Source: Nephrocerus scutellatus (taxonomy: Eukaryota > Arthropoda > Insecta > Diptera > Pipunculidae). Taken from it: 64,000 nucleotides of DNA. A model generated the notes under the pieces. The model was not told the origin of the DNA. It made no database searches and saw nothing but the letters and a program-made list of their open reading frames with translations. The DNA lies in contig OX352763.1 of assembly GCA_947095585.1 (NCBI GenBank), positions 60,173,016 to 60,237,015 on the forward strand. The letters run 5' to 3'. Positions 22,276 to 33,244 of the stretch are shown here, piece after piece (position 1 is the first letter of the stretch; each line of letters begins with the position of its first letter). A program made the position numbers and the translations under genes.

Positions 22276-22340
22276 TGGCGCGATGGGGAAGACCTTTGGC
22301 TACCATGCAGTAGGTATGGGTTCGAATCCCATACGTGCCA
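22276..22340 (+). tRNA. tRNA-like cloverleaf, 65 nt, probably a degenerate tRNA or SINE head
   Basis: A 7-bp acceptor stem (TGGCGCG with CGTGCCA), a T arm ATGGG-TTCGAAT-CCCAT, a short CTAC/GTAG anticodon-type stem with loop CATGCA, and a shortened D arm give a cloverleaf. At 65 nt it is short, the D arm is weak and the anticodon loop has six bases, so a normal functional tRNA is unlikely. It lies upstream of the Osvaldo-like LTR. It could be the head of another SINE. Confidence 0.4.
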
Positions 22341-22599
22341 TAAAGACAAAGTCGAAAAACTTGTTTTTTTAATGAACAATCAGACATAGTGATTTTTTTC
22401 GGCCATTGAATCACATAGGTATTATTAAGCGACATATATATTCAGAGAATAAATAGAAATAAATATAAATAAATATATATAAAAGAATATAGGCCGACAT
22501 TATAGGCTCGATATATATGAGAATTCTTAATTTCATTGGAAATACCCATAAAATTCCTAACAATTTGAGAGAAATAAGTAAAGACAACGGCCGAGAAAA

Positions 22600-23425
22600 A
22601 TCAAAATAGGCAGAGAAGAGGAGACTCTACTCCACAGTAGCAATAGCTCTTCGCTGGTAGGCAAACATGCTAAACACCTTTGTTCCTTCGGAACAATAAA
22701 CTCGGTCCTGCACGAACCATTTAATTAATACATACATCGCTGACGTCGCAGTTTTGATTTGCTGGGCGTGCAGTACAAGTGTCCATACGGACAACGACCT
22801 GAATATTATACCTTACTGACGTCACAGTTTTGATTTGCTGGGCGTGCAGTACAAGTGTCCATACGGACAGCGACCTGCATATTATACCTTACTGACGTCA
22901 CAGTTTTGATTTGCTGGGCGTGCAGTACAAGTATCCATACGGACAGCGACCTGAATATTATACCTTACTGACGTCACAGTTTTGATTTGCTGGGCGTACA
23001 GTACAAGTGTCCATACGGACAGCGACCTGAATATTATATCTTACTGACGTCACAGTTTTGATTTGCTGGGCGTACAGTACAAGTGTCCATACGGACAGCG
23101 ACCTGAATATTTATATCTTACTGACGTCACAGTTTTGATCTGCTGGGCGGTCAGTACAAGCGTTCAGTGTCCATACGAACAGACGACCTGCGTACGCTAG
23201 ACCTGGTACCTATGCGTATTAATAGTTTAAGTCGATATTGTATTAAGTATATAGGTATATATGTAATACCGACGTTATAGACATAATACGAAAAAAAAAA
23301 AGAAAATAAAAGAAAGAATAAATAACACATATATCCGAAAACGCAACAACATATCTTTAATTTGTAACACAGGAGGGAAAAGAGAACCCTGGGTGACCGG
23401 CGTCACCCGAGCGTACAACGTTACA
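22600..23425 (+). promoter_or_regulatory. 5' LTR of the Osvaldo-like gypsy element (start not defined)
   Basis: The right end is set by the primer-binding site that follows (23430-23447); the LTR ends in CGTTACA. Inside are the 76-bp tandem repeats (22741-23200), an A-rich stretch with AATAAA-type signals, and a perfect 7-bp hairpin GGGTGAC-CGGC-GTCACCC at 23391-23408. The left end could not be fixed because no second LTR is present. Confidence 0.65.
22741..23200 (+). repeat. 76-bp tandem repeat, about six units, each with a CRE motif
   Basis: Unit starts are at 22741, 22817, 22893, 22969, 23045 and 23122, giving a period of 76 (last step 77). Five of six units contain the palindrome TGACGTCA, the CREB/ATF site; the first has TGACGTCG. 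Each unit also has the small hairpin GTCC-ATAC-GGAC. Neighbouring units differ at only a few positions except the last, which is diverged. The array lies in the LTR and so could act as an enhancer. Confidence 0.9.
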
Positions 23426-23429
23426 AATT

Positions 23430-23447
23430 TGGCGCCCGAGCAGGGAC
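23430..23447 (+). other. Primer-binding site, tRNA-Lys type
   Basis: TGGCGCCCGAGCAGGGAC is one base different from the tRNA-Lys-3 complementary site used by many retroelements. It stands four bases after the LTR end. Osvaldo and Ulysses elements of flies use this primer, which supports the class assignment. Confidence 0.9.
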
Positions 23448-23649
23448 GGCTATTTAAGTCGTATCACCGACCGAGACAGTTACCAGAAAAAAAAATCTGA
23501 AAGTTTACATCGGCTAACTCTACGCCGATCAAAATATTCTGTTGGGCTGGTACAAAGCACCAGCAAAGAACGTTAGCCAAGCTAAGACAAAAAAATTACC
23601 GAATTCGGCAATATATCAACCGAGGAAACCCCACTAAGTGTCTCTGGGA

Positions 23650-24794
23650 TATACTCACTGAATAAAGACGAACTAACAACCGAGTTGAGCCGTCGTGGTC
23701 TCAACTACAGTGGTATTATGGACGAACTCCGCAAACGGCTATCTACCGAGCTGAAGAGACACCGGTCATGTGGTGATCTGCGAGGAGTAGAAGTACCGCT
23801 TACCAACGAAAAACTACCTACAGTTGCCTACTCGCAAGTAGAAATACTACTCACAACCGAAAAACTTCCTACGATTACCTACTCGCATGTAGAAGAAACC
23901 TCTTCCCGAGTACCAACCTACCGACTGACCGATACCGACGTCATGGACAAGGTCCGTAAATGGAACGTTCGGTATGACGGGGGAAACAACAATCCGCTAG
24001 AGTTTTTAGAGCGAGTAGAGAAGCTAGCTGAGTGCTATCAAATACCACTAGATCGTATAGTCCGAACGCTGCCAGAACTTCTAAAAGGCAATGCATTAGT
24101 ATGGTACAGAAATAATAAGGAGTACTTAGGTAGCTGGGAAAACTTCAGCAAGGAACTGCGTCGTTTCTTCCTACCTCCACGCTTTGCGAGTCAACTCGCC
24201 GACCGCATTCGAAACCGAACACAAAATATCCGAGAAAAGGGCAAGGATTATATGACGTCCATCCAAGCACTAATGCGGTGGCACGTCACGCTCACCAATG
24301 AGGAAAAGTTAAATATGATATATGAGAACCTCCGACCGGACTATCGTCATTATATCAAGCGGAGGGAATTTTCTACACTATCCGACCTCACGACACTCAT
24401 CGAAGACTTTGATAGTCTCACAAATGAACAACCGCTCGCTAGACCAGCTCCAAACCCAGTCCGACCGCCGACATCACGCACTACCATACCACCACCATTT
24501 TGGCCATCCGCACCGCTATTTCGACCTGCCGCACCACCAAGGCATCACACCGTACCAACAAACCAACCTGCATATAACTTACCGATTCAGTTCGCCCGAC
24601 CAGTCATACCGCCCAACCTACCGAGCACCAGCGAAGTAACACATCAGTACCACGCTCCACCCGTCCGTCCAGCCTACACCAGCAGCGGAACATACCGCCA
24701 GCACGCACCGCCCGCCAGACCAACCGATACTAATGAAGGAATATATTATCCTCATCAATTGCCACCAGATTTACCGCATATACCAGCGAAGTAG
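23650..24794 (+). pseudogene. Osvaldo-like gag with SAP-like N-terminus
   Basis: The open frame starts before any ATG: the first in-frame ATG is at 23718, inside an N-terminal motif. The residues NKDELTTELSRRGLNYSG then MDELRKRL fit a SAP (DNA-binding) motif. Next come near-repeats (VEVPLTNEKLPTVAYSQVE / VEILLTTEKLPTITYSHVE), then a gag core with NNPLEFLERVEKL, GNALVWYRNN and WENFSKELRRFFLPP. A Pro-rich tail ends at a stop (24794). The zinc knuckles lie after the stop in the same frame, so the stop truncates gag. The start codon appears to be lost. Confidence 0.75.
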
Positions 24795-24866
24795 CGCATA
24801 CACATTACGCACAGTTTCCTATGCCAATGGCCACCGATGTAACACAACCGCGACCGTCAGACCTGC

Positions 24867-24972
24867 TGTTGGACCTGCGGTCAGCCTGGTCACACCCGCC
24901 GAAGTTGCCATCAGAACCGCCAACTGTTCTGCTCGTACTGCGGTACACCTGGCATACAAAGCTGTCATTGTC
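24867..24972 (+). pseudogene. Osvaldo-like gag zinc knuckles (after a stop)
   Basis: In the gag frame the sequence reads CWTCGQPGHTRRSC (CX2CX4HX4C, 24867-24908), then CSYCGTPGIQSC from 24930. In the second knuckle the His position is Ile. These bind RNA during packaging. They lie about 75 bases beyond the gag stop at 24794. Confidence 0.7.
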
Positions 24973-25039
24973 AGTGCAGGCCGGGAAACGCCTACGGGCC
25001 GTCCAATCTCGTGAGGCATTAGACGCCCCTATTAATACC

Positions 25040-26180
25040 GCTCTCAACCATGCCTCGTACACCCTACCAATAAAATTTTTATGTCGCTCGTACAACGCTG
25101 TCATCGACACCGGTGCCGGAAGATCCTGTTTCGGGAAAACCATTCGGCAACTTTGTATCAAAAACAATATACCCGCCCAAACTATCGCAATGACGTTCGC
25201 GCTGGCGGATAATTCAACCGTCACCAAGCACGCCAAGCGTACACTCTAAAATTTAGCTGGGGAGAATGGAACTTCACCCAAGAATTCATGTATATTCCGA
25301 AATTAATGGATGAATTTTTAATTGGAACCGACTTCTTACGAAAGCATGAGTTCACCATCAACGGTGGAGAAGACTGCATCACTGCACGAACCGAATCTAG
25401 CCCACCAGCCGTCCGAAATATCGTAACCGAGAAACAACAACTGGAAAAATTCTTAGACATAACACTACCGGAATTCGAAAACTTCAAAGAACCGACAAAC
25501 CTCACCGAGCATGAGATTCGCCTGAAGCCTCACCGACCTTTTAAACAAAGGTATATGTACAGGAACCCCGCGATGCAAAATATTATCGACACGGAGATCA
25601 ATCAACTCCTGTCCGAAGGAAAGATTGAGCCATCCAAGAGCCCATACAGTGCACCCATAGTACTTGTAAAGAAGAAACAAGGCAGCTGGAGACTCTGCGT
25701 CGATTATAGGCAACTGAATGACCTATCAATCAAGGATGCATACCCGCTCCCACAGATCAACCACATCCTGGACAAATTAAAAGGGGCTAAATACATCTCT
25801 ACCATAGATCTCAAACAAGGATATTGGCAAATACCTCTGAAACCGACCAGTGGACGGTATACCGCTTTCACAGTCCCCGGCCGAGGACTTTTCCAATGGA
25901 AGGTAATGCCATTTGGGCTCCATTCCGCACCCGCCACCTTCCAACGATTGCTTGACCGTATCATCAGCCCAGAGCTAGAACCATATGCTTTTGCTTACGT
26001 AGACGACGTCATCGTCATTGGTAGCACCTTTTCCGAGCACATAGCAGCACTAACAGAAGTACTCCAACGACTAAAACAGGCCAGACTAAGAATTAACCCC
26101 GAAAAGTGCGAATTCGGAAAAGCTGAGATGCGCTACCTGGGTCATATGGTCAACCAGAGCGGGATACACACCGACCCGTC
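25040..26180 (+). pseudogene. Osvaldo-like protease and reverse transcriptase
   Basis: The protease has the DTGA active site (VIDTGAGRSCFGK) in a frame that stops at 25249. After a shift, frame 25288-26235 continues the protease C-terminus (EFLIGTDFLRKHEF), then the RT: YSAPIVLVKKKQGSWRLCVD, PLPQINHILDKL, FGLHSAPATFQRLLD and catalytic YVDD near 25998, then RINPEKCEF. A further shift near 26181 leads into RNase H. The active sites look intact, but two frame breaks disable the gene. Confidence 0.85.
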
Positions 26181-27188
26181 GTGTCATCGGTCGCGTCGTG
26201 GTATCGACGCTTCGTTCCAAGCTTTTCCACAATAATATCACCGCTGACCAGATTATTGAAAAAGAAACAGAAGTGGACATGGGGAAATACCCAAGAAGAG
26301 GCTTTCCAGACACTCAAAACCAAATTAACCGAGGCACCTGTTTTCGCCTGTCCCGATTTCACCCGACCTTTCTTGCTACAAACCGACGCCAGCGCCGAAG
26401 GGCTCGGAGCAGTCCTTTCCCAGAGTATCGACAATCAAGAACGAGAAGTCGCCTATACCAGCCGAACTCTTACAGATGCCGAGCGAAACTATTCTGTTAC
26501 AGAGAAAGAATGTTTAGCAGTGGTATGGGGTATCCGTAAAATGCGACCCTACCTGGAAGGCTACCACTTCCTCGTCCACACAGATCACCAGTCGCTAAAA
26601 TGGCTACACGGCATAGACAATCCATCTGGACGCCTGGCGCGTTGGGCAATCGAACTGCAACAGTACGACTACGAAATCCGTTACCGGAAAGGCTCAACCA
26701 ACACCGTAGCAGACGTACTATCGAGGCACCCGACTTCCGATCCACCAATCAAACTATTACTTCCGATTACGGAAACCTGTCCATGGTATCAGGCCAAAAC
26801 GCAAATGGTAAAATCCAAACACGAGGAAAATTCCGAATATCAAGTAGTAGACGGAACTCTATATCGACATATTTACAACCCGACCTGCAACACCGAAACT
26901 GCTCCGACCGCCTGGAAAGTGTGCGTTCCGAAACCACTCCGCCATCAGGTCTTGCTTGAAAACCACACCGATATAACAGCGGGCCATATGGGGATCGCAA
27001 AGACGATTGCCAGAATAGCCCAGACGTACTACTGGCCTGGACTATTGCGCGACACCGCCCGATTTGTCCGCCAACCCGCGGTAATCAAAGCATTTAAAGA
27101 GCGCATCCTCAGCCGGTATGGATGCCCAAAAGTCTTAATCACCGACAATGAACGCAGTATCGGAGTAATCAATTCCAGGAGCTACTAG
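26181..27188 (+). pseudogene. Osvaldo-like RNase H and integrase N-terminus
   Basis: The frame starts in the RT-RNase H connection (YRRFVPSFSTIISPLTRLL), then RNase H: LQTDASAEGLGAVLSQ, VTEKECLAVVWGI, HTDHQSLKWL and VADVLSRHP. Integrase begins with the HHCC zinc module half HTDITAGHMGIAKT. The sequence then jumps from FVR straight to AVIKAFKERIL, so CX2C and the first catalytic Asp are deleted. The second Asp is present in VLITDNE. Confidence 0.85.
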
Positions 27189-27690
27189 CACATCTCCAGG
27201 TCAAACAGCGATTTACACCCCCTTATACACCCCAAGAGAACCCGACAGAGCGTATGAACCGTGTCATAAAAACCATGGTTGGACAATATGTGAAAAAGGA
27301 CCATAGAAAGTGGGACGAGTACCTACCGGAACTCATGCTGGCCATGAACACAAGTCGCAACGAAACGACTGGGTACTCCTCTGCCTACCTAAACTTGTCC
27401 GAATGAACCTAGGTTAAGCATTTGGAATACAGAAACGCTACTACGACCTCCGTCGCTCCGTCATTCCTACCATAGAAGAGATGGTATACTACCGCTACCG
27501 ACCACTCTCTTCGGCAGCACAACAATTCACTGCTAAACTAGCACCCAGATATATCGGACCATACCGAATCAAAAAAAATATTTCACCAGTAATCTTCGTC
27601 AGTAGAAGGAGAGCAACAGAAAACAATAACCGCCCACATAAAGGATTGCAAGAAGACCAACGACCCACCCGACACCAGCAGTACTGATAT
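27170..27690 (+). pseudogene. Osvaldo-like integrase C-terminus and chromodomain-like tail
   Basis: Broken frames continue the integrase: TPPYTPQENPTERMNRVIKTM carries the catalytic Glu, and WDEYLPELMLAMNTS follows. After another break near 27405, frame 27481-27687 has LAPRYIGPYRI, the end module that links to chromatin in gypsy integrases. This is the last recognisable pol piece of the element. Confidence 0.75.
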
Positions 27691-28586
27691 CATAGGTATT
27701 GACAATCGCACCACAACCGAATCAGTATTACACAGGATGTCAAACCAACAACATCACCTCGCGAAATACACCGAAGCCACCGCAGCACCAGGGACCCACC
27801 GACGTACCAAGCCACGTCCCGTGCTAGCACCACCACCCAGCACCACGTTCGGAACCAGGTGTGGAGAAAAATGCCACCACCACCCAAGCGACCACTTACC
27901 AGCAACGAGCTGACTAAGCTGTGCAAGATCGTACCCCGAGACGTTGGTACCGCCGCAACCCCCGTCCCTTTTGCTGAAAGCCGACCGACACCACCCAAAC
28001 AACCACCACGCTTCCTACCCCGTATGCCGATTCACCTCAGTTTCCCAATACCGATAGAATCTTTGACGCCATCTACCCCCCACTACCGAAGGCCGAAGAA
28101 ACCGAAGCTCCCGTCAAGACCACGATGCCTCCACTACAAAAGCCCGAAGAAACAGTAGATCCAGTTAAGACCACGTTTCCCCCGCAACCCCCGTACCGCC
28201 GGACCATTACAATTGCCCGAACCGAAACTAGGATCGCACACCTACCGCAGTGCCGCCCAGTTCAAGGAACCAAACGAGCACCAATAAGATGTCCAGACGC
28301 GGAAATACCAGCGAAGGCAACTACCAAAGCTTTGCCCGCAACCCCAGCCGAAGTTCAAGCAAAGCCAAATATCAAAGCACCAACCGAGACACCTACCAAA
28401 GCAAAGGCAGAACCATGGCAGATGGACGACAGCACCCCGACCACCAGTACTACCAGCAGTACCAGCATCAGCAGACCAGAAGTCACCTCAAGCGACAAGC
28501 GACCCTTATCCGCATTCACAACAACACCAACAACACCACCACCACCACCACCACCACAACCACCACCACCACCACCACCACCGCCA
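27691..28586 (+). pseudogene. Pro/Thr-rich region downstream of pol, function unknown
   Basis: Two overlapping frames (27859-28158 and 28125-28829) encode Pro-, Thr- and Lys-rich sequence without a recognisable domain. A competing frame at 28250 reads Ser/Gln/Arg-rich sequence. The region ends in a long CCA/ACC microsatellite (28535-28586), then joins LINE B. It could be the third frame or 3' untranslated part of the Osvaldo-like element. The 3' LTR is absent. Confidence 0.35.
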
Positions 28587-28590
28587 CCAT
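28535..28590 (+). repeat. (CCA)n microsatellite
   Basis: Nearly pure CCA/ACC triplets, about 18 copies, at the boundary of the gypsy-derived region and LINE B. Translations give poly-Pro, poly-Thr or poly-His depending on the frame. The minus strand gives poly-Gly. None is taken as coding. Confidence 0.9.
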
Positions 28591-29460
28591 GCTGCATACG
28601 TCAAGACATCAGGACGTACAGAGACTGTATAAACCCAGTCATACCGACCACCTGGAATCCCGCCACTGTTCGTTCAGCCTCTAATAGTATAGACTATGAT
28701 ACAGTCTCTGCAGCAGTCTCCTCAAGCAAGGTTAACAGGGTCCTTGGTACACATCCTATAAATCGGATAAACCCGGACAACCCTGGCACAACTTCGGTCG
28801 GGTTGGTGCCATATACTTTAGAGCTATAAAGCTCGCATTTTCCGTGGCACCAACGATCTCTGCCCAAATTGAAACCTCGGCCCCTTTCAAAAAACGGATG
28901 TGGACGTTGCAGATCTGTGGTCCATCCCTGTTGGCGCGGCCTCATTTCTTGGCCTGCCAACATAACTCGACGACTAAGCACCACCTTTAGTTCATCTAAT
29001 TAGTATAGGAACTTTCATTTTCTATCTGCTTTGCTTGCCATAAGCCATTGCCTATAAATCGGATAAACCCGGACAACCCTGGCACAACTTCGGTCGGGTT
29101 GGTGCCATATACTTTAGAGCTATAAAGCTCGCATTTTCCGTGGCACCAACGATCTCTGCCCAAATTGAAACCTCGGCCCCTTTCAAAAAACGGATGTGGA
29201 CGTTGCAGATCTGTGGTCCATCCCTGTTGGCGCGGCCTCATTTCTTGGCCTGCCAACATAACTCGACGACTAAGCACCACCTTTAGTTCATCTAATTAGT
29301 ATAGGAACTTTCATTTTCTATCTGCTTTGCTTGCCATAAGCCTTTTGTTAATTGAAGCACAATACGAAATTAAATAGTTTTCTTTGTACTCCGAATGATA
29401 GTTGAATGTTTGGAAGGTTTCATCTTGATCTCGTTTCAGGCCTGGAGTTGCTACAACCAC
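28586..29460 (+). mobile_element. LINE B copy b1, 3' end with tandemly duplicated 3' UTR
   Basis: This copy starts inside the C-terminal coding region (CIRQDIRTYRDCINPVIPTTW), reads to a stop near 28829, then enters the 3' UTR. A 296-bp block starting CCTATAAATCGG occurs twice in tandem (28755-29050 and 29051-29345); a third copy is in b2 at 31778. The copy ends at GGAGTTGCTACAACC, the start of the CAA-type tail of this LINE. The next copy begins directly. Confidence 0.85.
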
Positions 29461-29964
29461 AACACCAACACCTTTCCACGACGATTGGTTCTACCACCGA
29501 AAGGACCCCAATACCTATCAAGGCATTGGGCCAAAGATCGTCAACACAACAACAGGTTTGAGATTGGATCACCTGGATCCACTTCTTACATTTTCTTTAT
29601 TTTACTTTGCAAGCATTCCTATTTTTTCCTGCTTTCAGAGTGGGCCTCCCGGCATGCCTACTCTGCATATTACTAATTAGAGCCGGGATCGAGTCGAACC
29701 CAGGTCCCAGGACCTGGTAATGCTCGGTCTGCGACTGTCAGATCCGGAAATGTCAAGTCTCTGTGCGTTGCATCTGCGGCGATGCTCAGGGCTACACAGT
29801 GCCAACGATTATAACATCAGTTTCGTTGGCACATGCTGCTCCCAAGGAACTCCACAACAACCCCCCCCCCCCCACACCATTCTATCTCTACCACCACCCC
29901 TCTGCACTAACAATGCACCGACCCCCCGCCACAAATTCAACACAGCCAGCACATAGGCCATTGA

Positions 29965-30715
29965 GTTAATTCTTTCAAGATCCTTCAATGGAACTGTAAT
30001 GGCCTGCGAAACAAATTAAGAGAGATCACCCACTATATGTTTCGCAATAACATCTTAATTGCTGCTGTGCAGGAGACCAAAATTCCCAACTCATGCTCAT
30101 TGACATTCTTTGACGGCTATCAAATCATTCGACACGTCAGATCCGACAGAGGCGGCGGACTCGCTTTTATTCTTCACTAGAATGTATCATACAAATACAT
30201 CTGCCAGCAACCCTCCCCTGATCCTCATCTTGAGGCAATGAGTATTTCAGTTAACACTGGATATTTCGAGTTATTACTCACCAATATTTACATACCCCCG
30301 TAAACAGCACAGTAAATGGTTATCAACCATACTGCACCTTCTCCAGGGTGAAAACAAAATTGTAATCGGGGACACCCCCTTTGGTTCTCCGCTCTTCCTG
30401 AGAACAACCGTGAAAACTGCATTGTGGACATATTAAAAGAAACTGACTTTGTCACCTTGAATGAAGAAGCACCAGCGCTTAGCTCTGATCACATCCTCAT
30501 TGTGATCACATTGGATAGACCAGACAACTTTGTCACATCCGAACAGCGAACCTTCATAAACCACAACAAAGCCAATTGGCAAGGTTTCGCTGATTTCGTC
30601 GATACAAAATTACACCAGTTGCCTTATCTACTGAACGCTATATCTGGTGAGAAGGCCTTCTGTGACATTGTAGTTCGTGCCGCCAAAAGATTCATTCCCA
30701 CCGGAAGAATCTAAA
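29965..30715 (+). pseudogene. LINE B copy b2 endonuclease and linker
   Basis: In broken frames: LQWNCNGLRNKLREITHYM with the metal-binding region, VQETKIPNSC, RSDRGGGLAFIL, then a stop at 30178. Further blocks include ALSSDHILIVITL near 30475 with the catalytic SDH motif. The frame 30424-30714 continues past the endonuclease into the linker. Several stops and shifts make it inactive. Confidence 0.75.
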
Positions 30716-31049
30716 AGGTCATTCCATCCTTTCCGCCGGAAGCCCTCCAGCTTGCCGAGCGTCGCGACCAACTAAGAGTTACGGATCCTGCTGACCCTCG
30801 AGTTACTCAGCTAACCAAGGACATATAAAAACTAGTTGCCGATCACCGCGATCCAAGTGGCTGAGTCATCTTGAGAACTTCACGCTAGGATCCAAAAAGC
30901 TCTGGTCAACGGTCAAAGGGTTTCTGGGAAATCCCAATTTCAATTTGTCCAAGCCTTTCGACAAGGTTGACCACTCTACTCTCTTACAGGACATACTGAA
31001 TTTCATTATCCCCGACTCAATCAAAATGTTCCTGTAAGCTTACATAAAT

Positions 31050-31851
31050 GCAGGAGCGCATATGTGGAATTCAGATATTCCTGCTCAAAGCATCGAAAAC
31101 TTAAGATGGGAGTCCCAAAAGGAGGGGTCCTCTCCCCCATCTTATTTAATCTCTATGTTTCGATGCTCCCTACTTCCCCTTCTGATGTTAAACTGATCAC
31201 TTACGCTGATGATTGCTCTGTTGCTGCTTACCTTCTGTAGCCACGCCAAAAATATTTCCAGTAAAGTGATTAGTCGGAATAGGGTTCTAAGAGCCCTAGC
31301 CGGAGAGTAATGGCAAAGAAGTCTTTGTAACGACGTATAAAGCTATTGGCCGCTCAATTATTGACTACGCCGCCCCCAACTGGACGTCATTTTTAAGTCA
31401 CACTCAATGGAATAATATCCAATACATGCAAAATACAGCCCTTCGCATCGCAACTGGTTGCCACTCTATAACCAACCCTGATCATCTTCATGACGAAACG
31501 TCCATGCTCCCCGTCAGGAAACACAATGAACTACTGTCAAAGCAGTTCTTGTTAGCCTGCCAAAACCCCGCACACCCAGTTCACGACATCACTGTCAGTG
31601 AGATGCCTCCATGCTGCATACGTCAAGACATCAGGACGTACAGAGACTGTATAAACCCAGTCATACCGACCACCTGGAATCCCGCCACTGTTCGTTCAGC
31701 CTCTAATAGTATAGACTATGATACAGTCTCTGCAGCAGTCTCCTCAAGCAAGGTTAACAGGGTCCTTGGTACACATCCTATAAATCGGATAAACCCGGAC
31801 AACCCTGGCACAACTTCGGTCGGGTTGGTGCCATATACTTTAGAGCTATAA
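31050..31851 (+). pseudogene. LINE B copy b2 RT remnant and C-terminal domain
   Basis: The RT segment has MGVPKGGVLSPILFNLYVSML and YADDCSVAA with an intact catalytic box near 31204. After a deletion the thumb reads NRVLRAL with breaks, and frame 31426-31851 (141 aa) has NTALRIATGCHSIT, LPVRKHNELLSKQFLLACQN, CIRQDIRTYRDCINPV and TWNPATVRSASNSI. The C-terminal 80 codons are identical to copy b1. Confidence 0.85.
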
Positions 31852-32178
31852 AGCTCGCATTTTCCGTGGCACCAACGATCTCTGCCCAAATTGAAACCTC
31901 GGCCCCTTTCAAAAAACGGATGTGGACGTTGCAGATCTGTGGTCCATCCCTGTTGGCGCGGCCTCATTTCTTGGCCTGCCAACATAACTCGACGACTAAG
32001 CACCACCTTTAGTTCATCTAATTAGTATAGGAACTTTTATTTTCTATCTGCTTTGCTTGCTATAAGCCTTTTGTCAATTGAAGCACAATACGAAATTAAA
32101 TAGTTTTCTTTGTACTCCGAATGATAGTTTAATGTTTGGAAGGTTTCATCTTGATCTCGTTTCAGGCCTGGAGTTGCT

Positions 32179-32270
32179 ACAACCACAACACCAACATCAA
32201 CACCAACACCAACACCAACACCAACACAAACACAAACACCAACAACAACCACAACAACAACACCTTTCCA
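32179..32270 (+). repeat. CAA/CAACAC microsatellite tail of LINE B
   Basis: This is an expanded version of the CAA-type tail of LINE B, which is short at 38890-38918. Minus-strand Val/Gly-rich translations of it are artefacts of the repeat. Confidence 0.85.
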
Positions 32271-32780
32271 CGACGATGCACCGAAAGGACCCCAATGCCT
32301 ATTAAGGCATTGGACCTGGATCCACTTCTTACATTTTCTTTATTTTACTTTGCAAGCATTCCTATTTTTTCCTGCTTTCAGAGTGGGCCTCCCGGCATGC
32401 CTACTCTGCATATTACTAATTAGAGCCGGGATCGAGTCGAACCCAGGTCCCAGGACCTGGTAATGCTCGGTCTGCGACTGTCAGATCCGGAAATGTGAAG
32501 CCTCTGTGCGTTGCAACACCTGAGTCTCGCCTCCCACCAACATGGCTTTAGGAAAAATCGCAGCACTACTACCGCTCTAACGGAGCTGACGTCCCACATT
32601 GCGGACGGTCTTAACCACCGTCGCCCGCACTGGCGCACTGCTTTCGTGGCACTCGAACTGTCCAAGGCTTTCGACACGGTTGACCTCCCTACTCTCCTAC
32701 AGGACATACTGAATTCCACTCTCCCCGACTCCATCAAAAGGTTCCTGTCAGCCTACCTAAATGGCAGGAGCGCATATGTG

Positions 32781-33189
32781 TGTGGCGGTCCATGCATACC
32801 GTCACAATGCAAGTTGTGGTGGCGCTAATTCCATACGGTCGCCAGGCAAGTTGTTGTTGCGTTCGCTCTAAACATTTTGGCTGTCGCTCGCCATAAGACA
32901 AAGAATAGCGGACAGCCAAAGAAAATTGTTGTTGCGGTCGTGCCGAACTTTTTGGGCTGAAGCATATTCGATAGGAAAAAAGTCAGCCGTAACAAGTTAG
33001 ACCGAGAACGCATACGTAATAGGAAATCGCATAAGAAAAACTCGTATTCAACGTTGACAAAGAATCGAAATCGACATTTTTTATTATTGTAAAGTAGTAT
33101 TATAGAAAGTGGTGTTAGCAATAAAATTGAATTTAAAATTATTTATTATTATAAAAAGGCAGTGTTTTTTATTGGTGAACGAACACCAA
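32781..33189 (+). repeat. 5' LTR of the gypsy element
   Basis: This is 409 bp. Compared with the 3' LTR it has an extra block near 32805-32840 and scattered single differences. The primer site follows at 33192 with TGGTGACCCCGACGTAC. Confidence 0.95.
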
Positions 33190-33244
33190 AGTGGTGACCC
33201 CGACGTACACCGTTTCGCAATTTTTATAATCTTTCTTAACTAAA

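Larger units (their letters stand above)
29461..32270 (+). mobile_element. LINE B copy b2
   Basis: This copy follows b1 head-to-tail. It has a ~300-bp 5' region (29475-29770), a zinc-finger remnant (29775-29840), a 13-base C-run near 29862, an endonuclease region and an RT fragment, a C-terminal domain (to 31851), a 3' UTR (31852-32178) and a CAACAC-type microsatellite tail (32179-32270). It carries an internal deletion of most of the RT N-terminal half near 30960-31060. Copy b3 follows directly. Confidence 0.85.

Noticed and set aside
22741..23200. CRISPR-like array
   Set aside because: The units are contiguous 76-bp tandem repeats without spacers, in an LTR of an animal element.
24805..25236. 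Minus-strand 143-codon frame opposite the gag/protease junction
   Set aside because: Overlaps the zinc knuckles and DTGA protease on the other strand and has no recognisable domain.
28355..28597. Gly-rich minus-strand frame
   Set aside because: It is the reverse strand of the CCA microsatellite and has no other support.
28694..29280. Two near-identical minus-strand frames of about 95 codons
   Set aside because: They lie opposite the duplicated LINE B C-terminus and 3' UTR; the repetition reflects the DNA duplication and not a gene family.
32037..32252. Val/Gly-repeat minus-strand frame
   Set aside because: It arises from the CAACAC microsatellite tail of LINE B.
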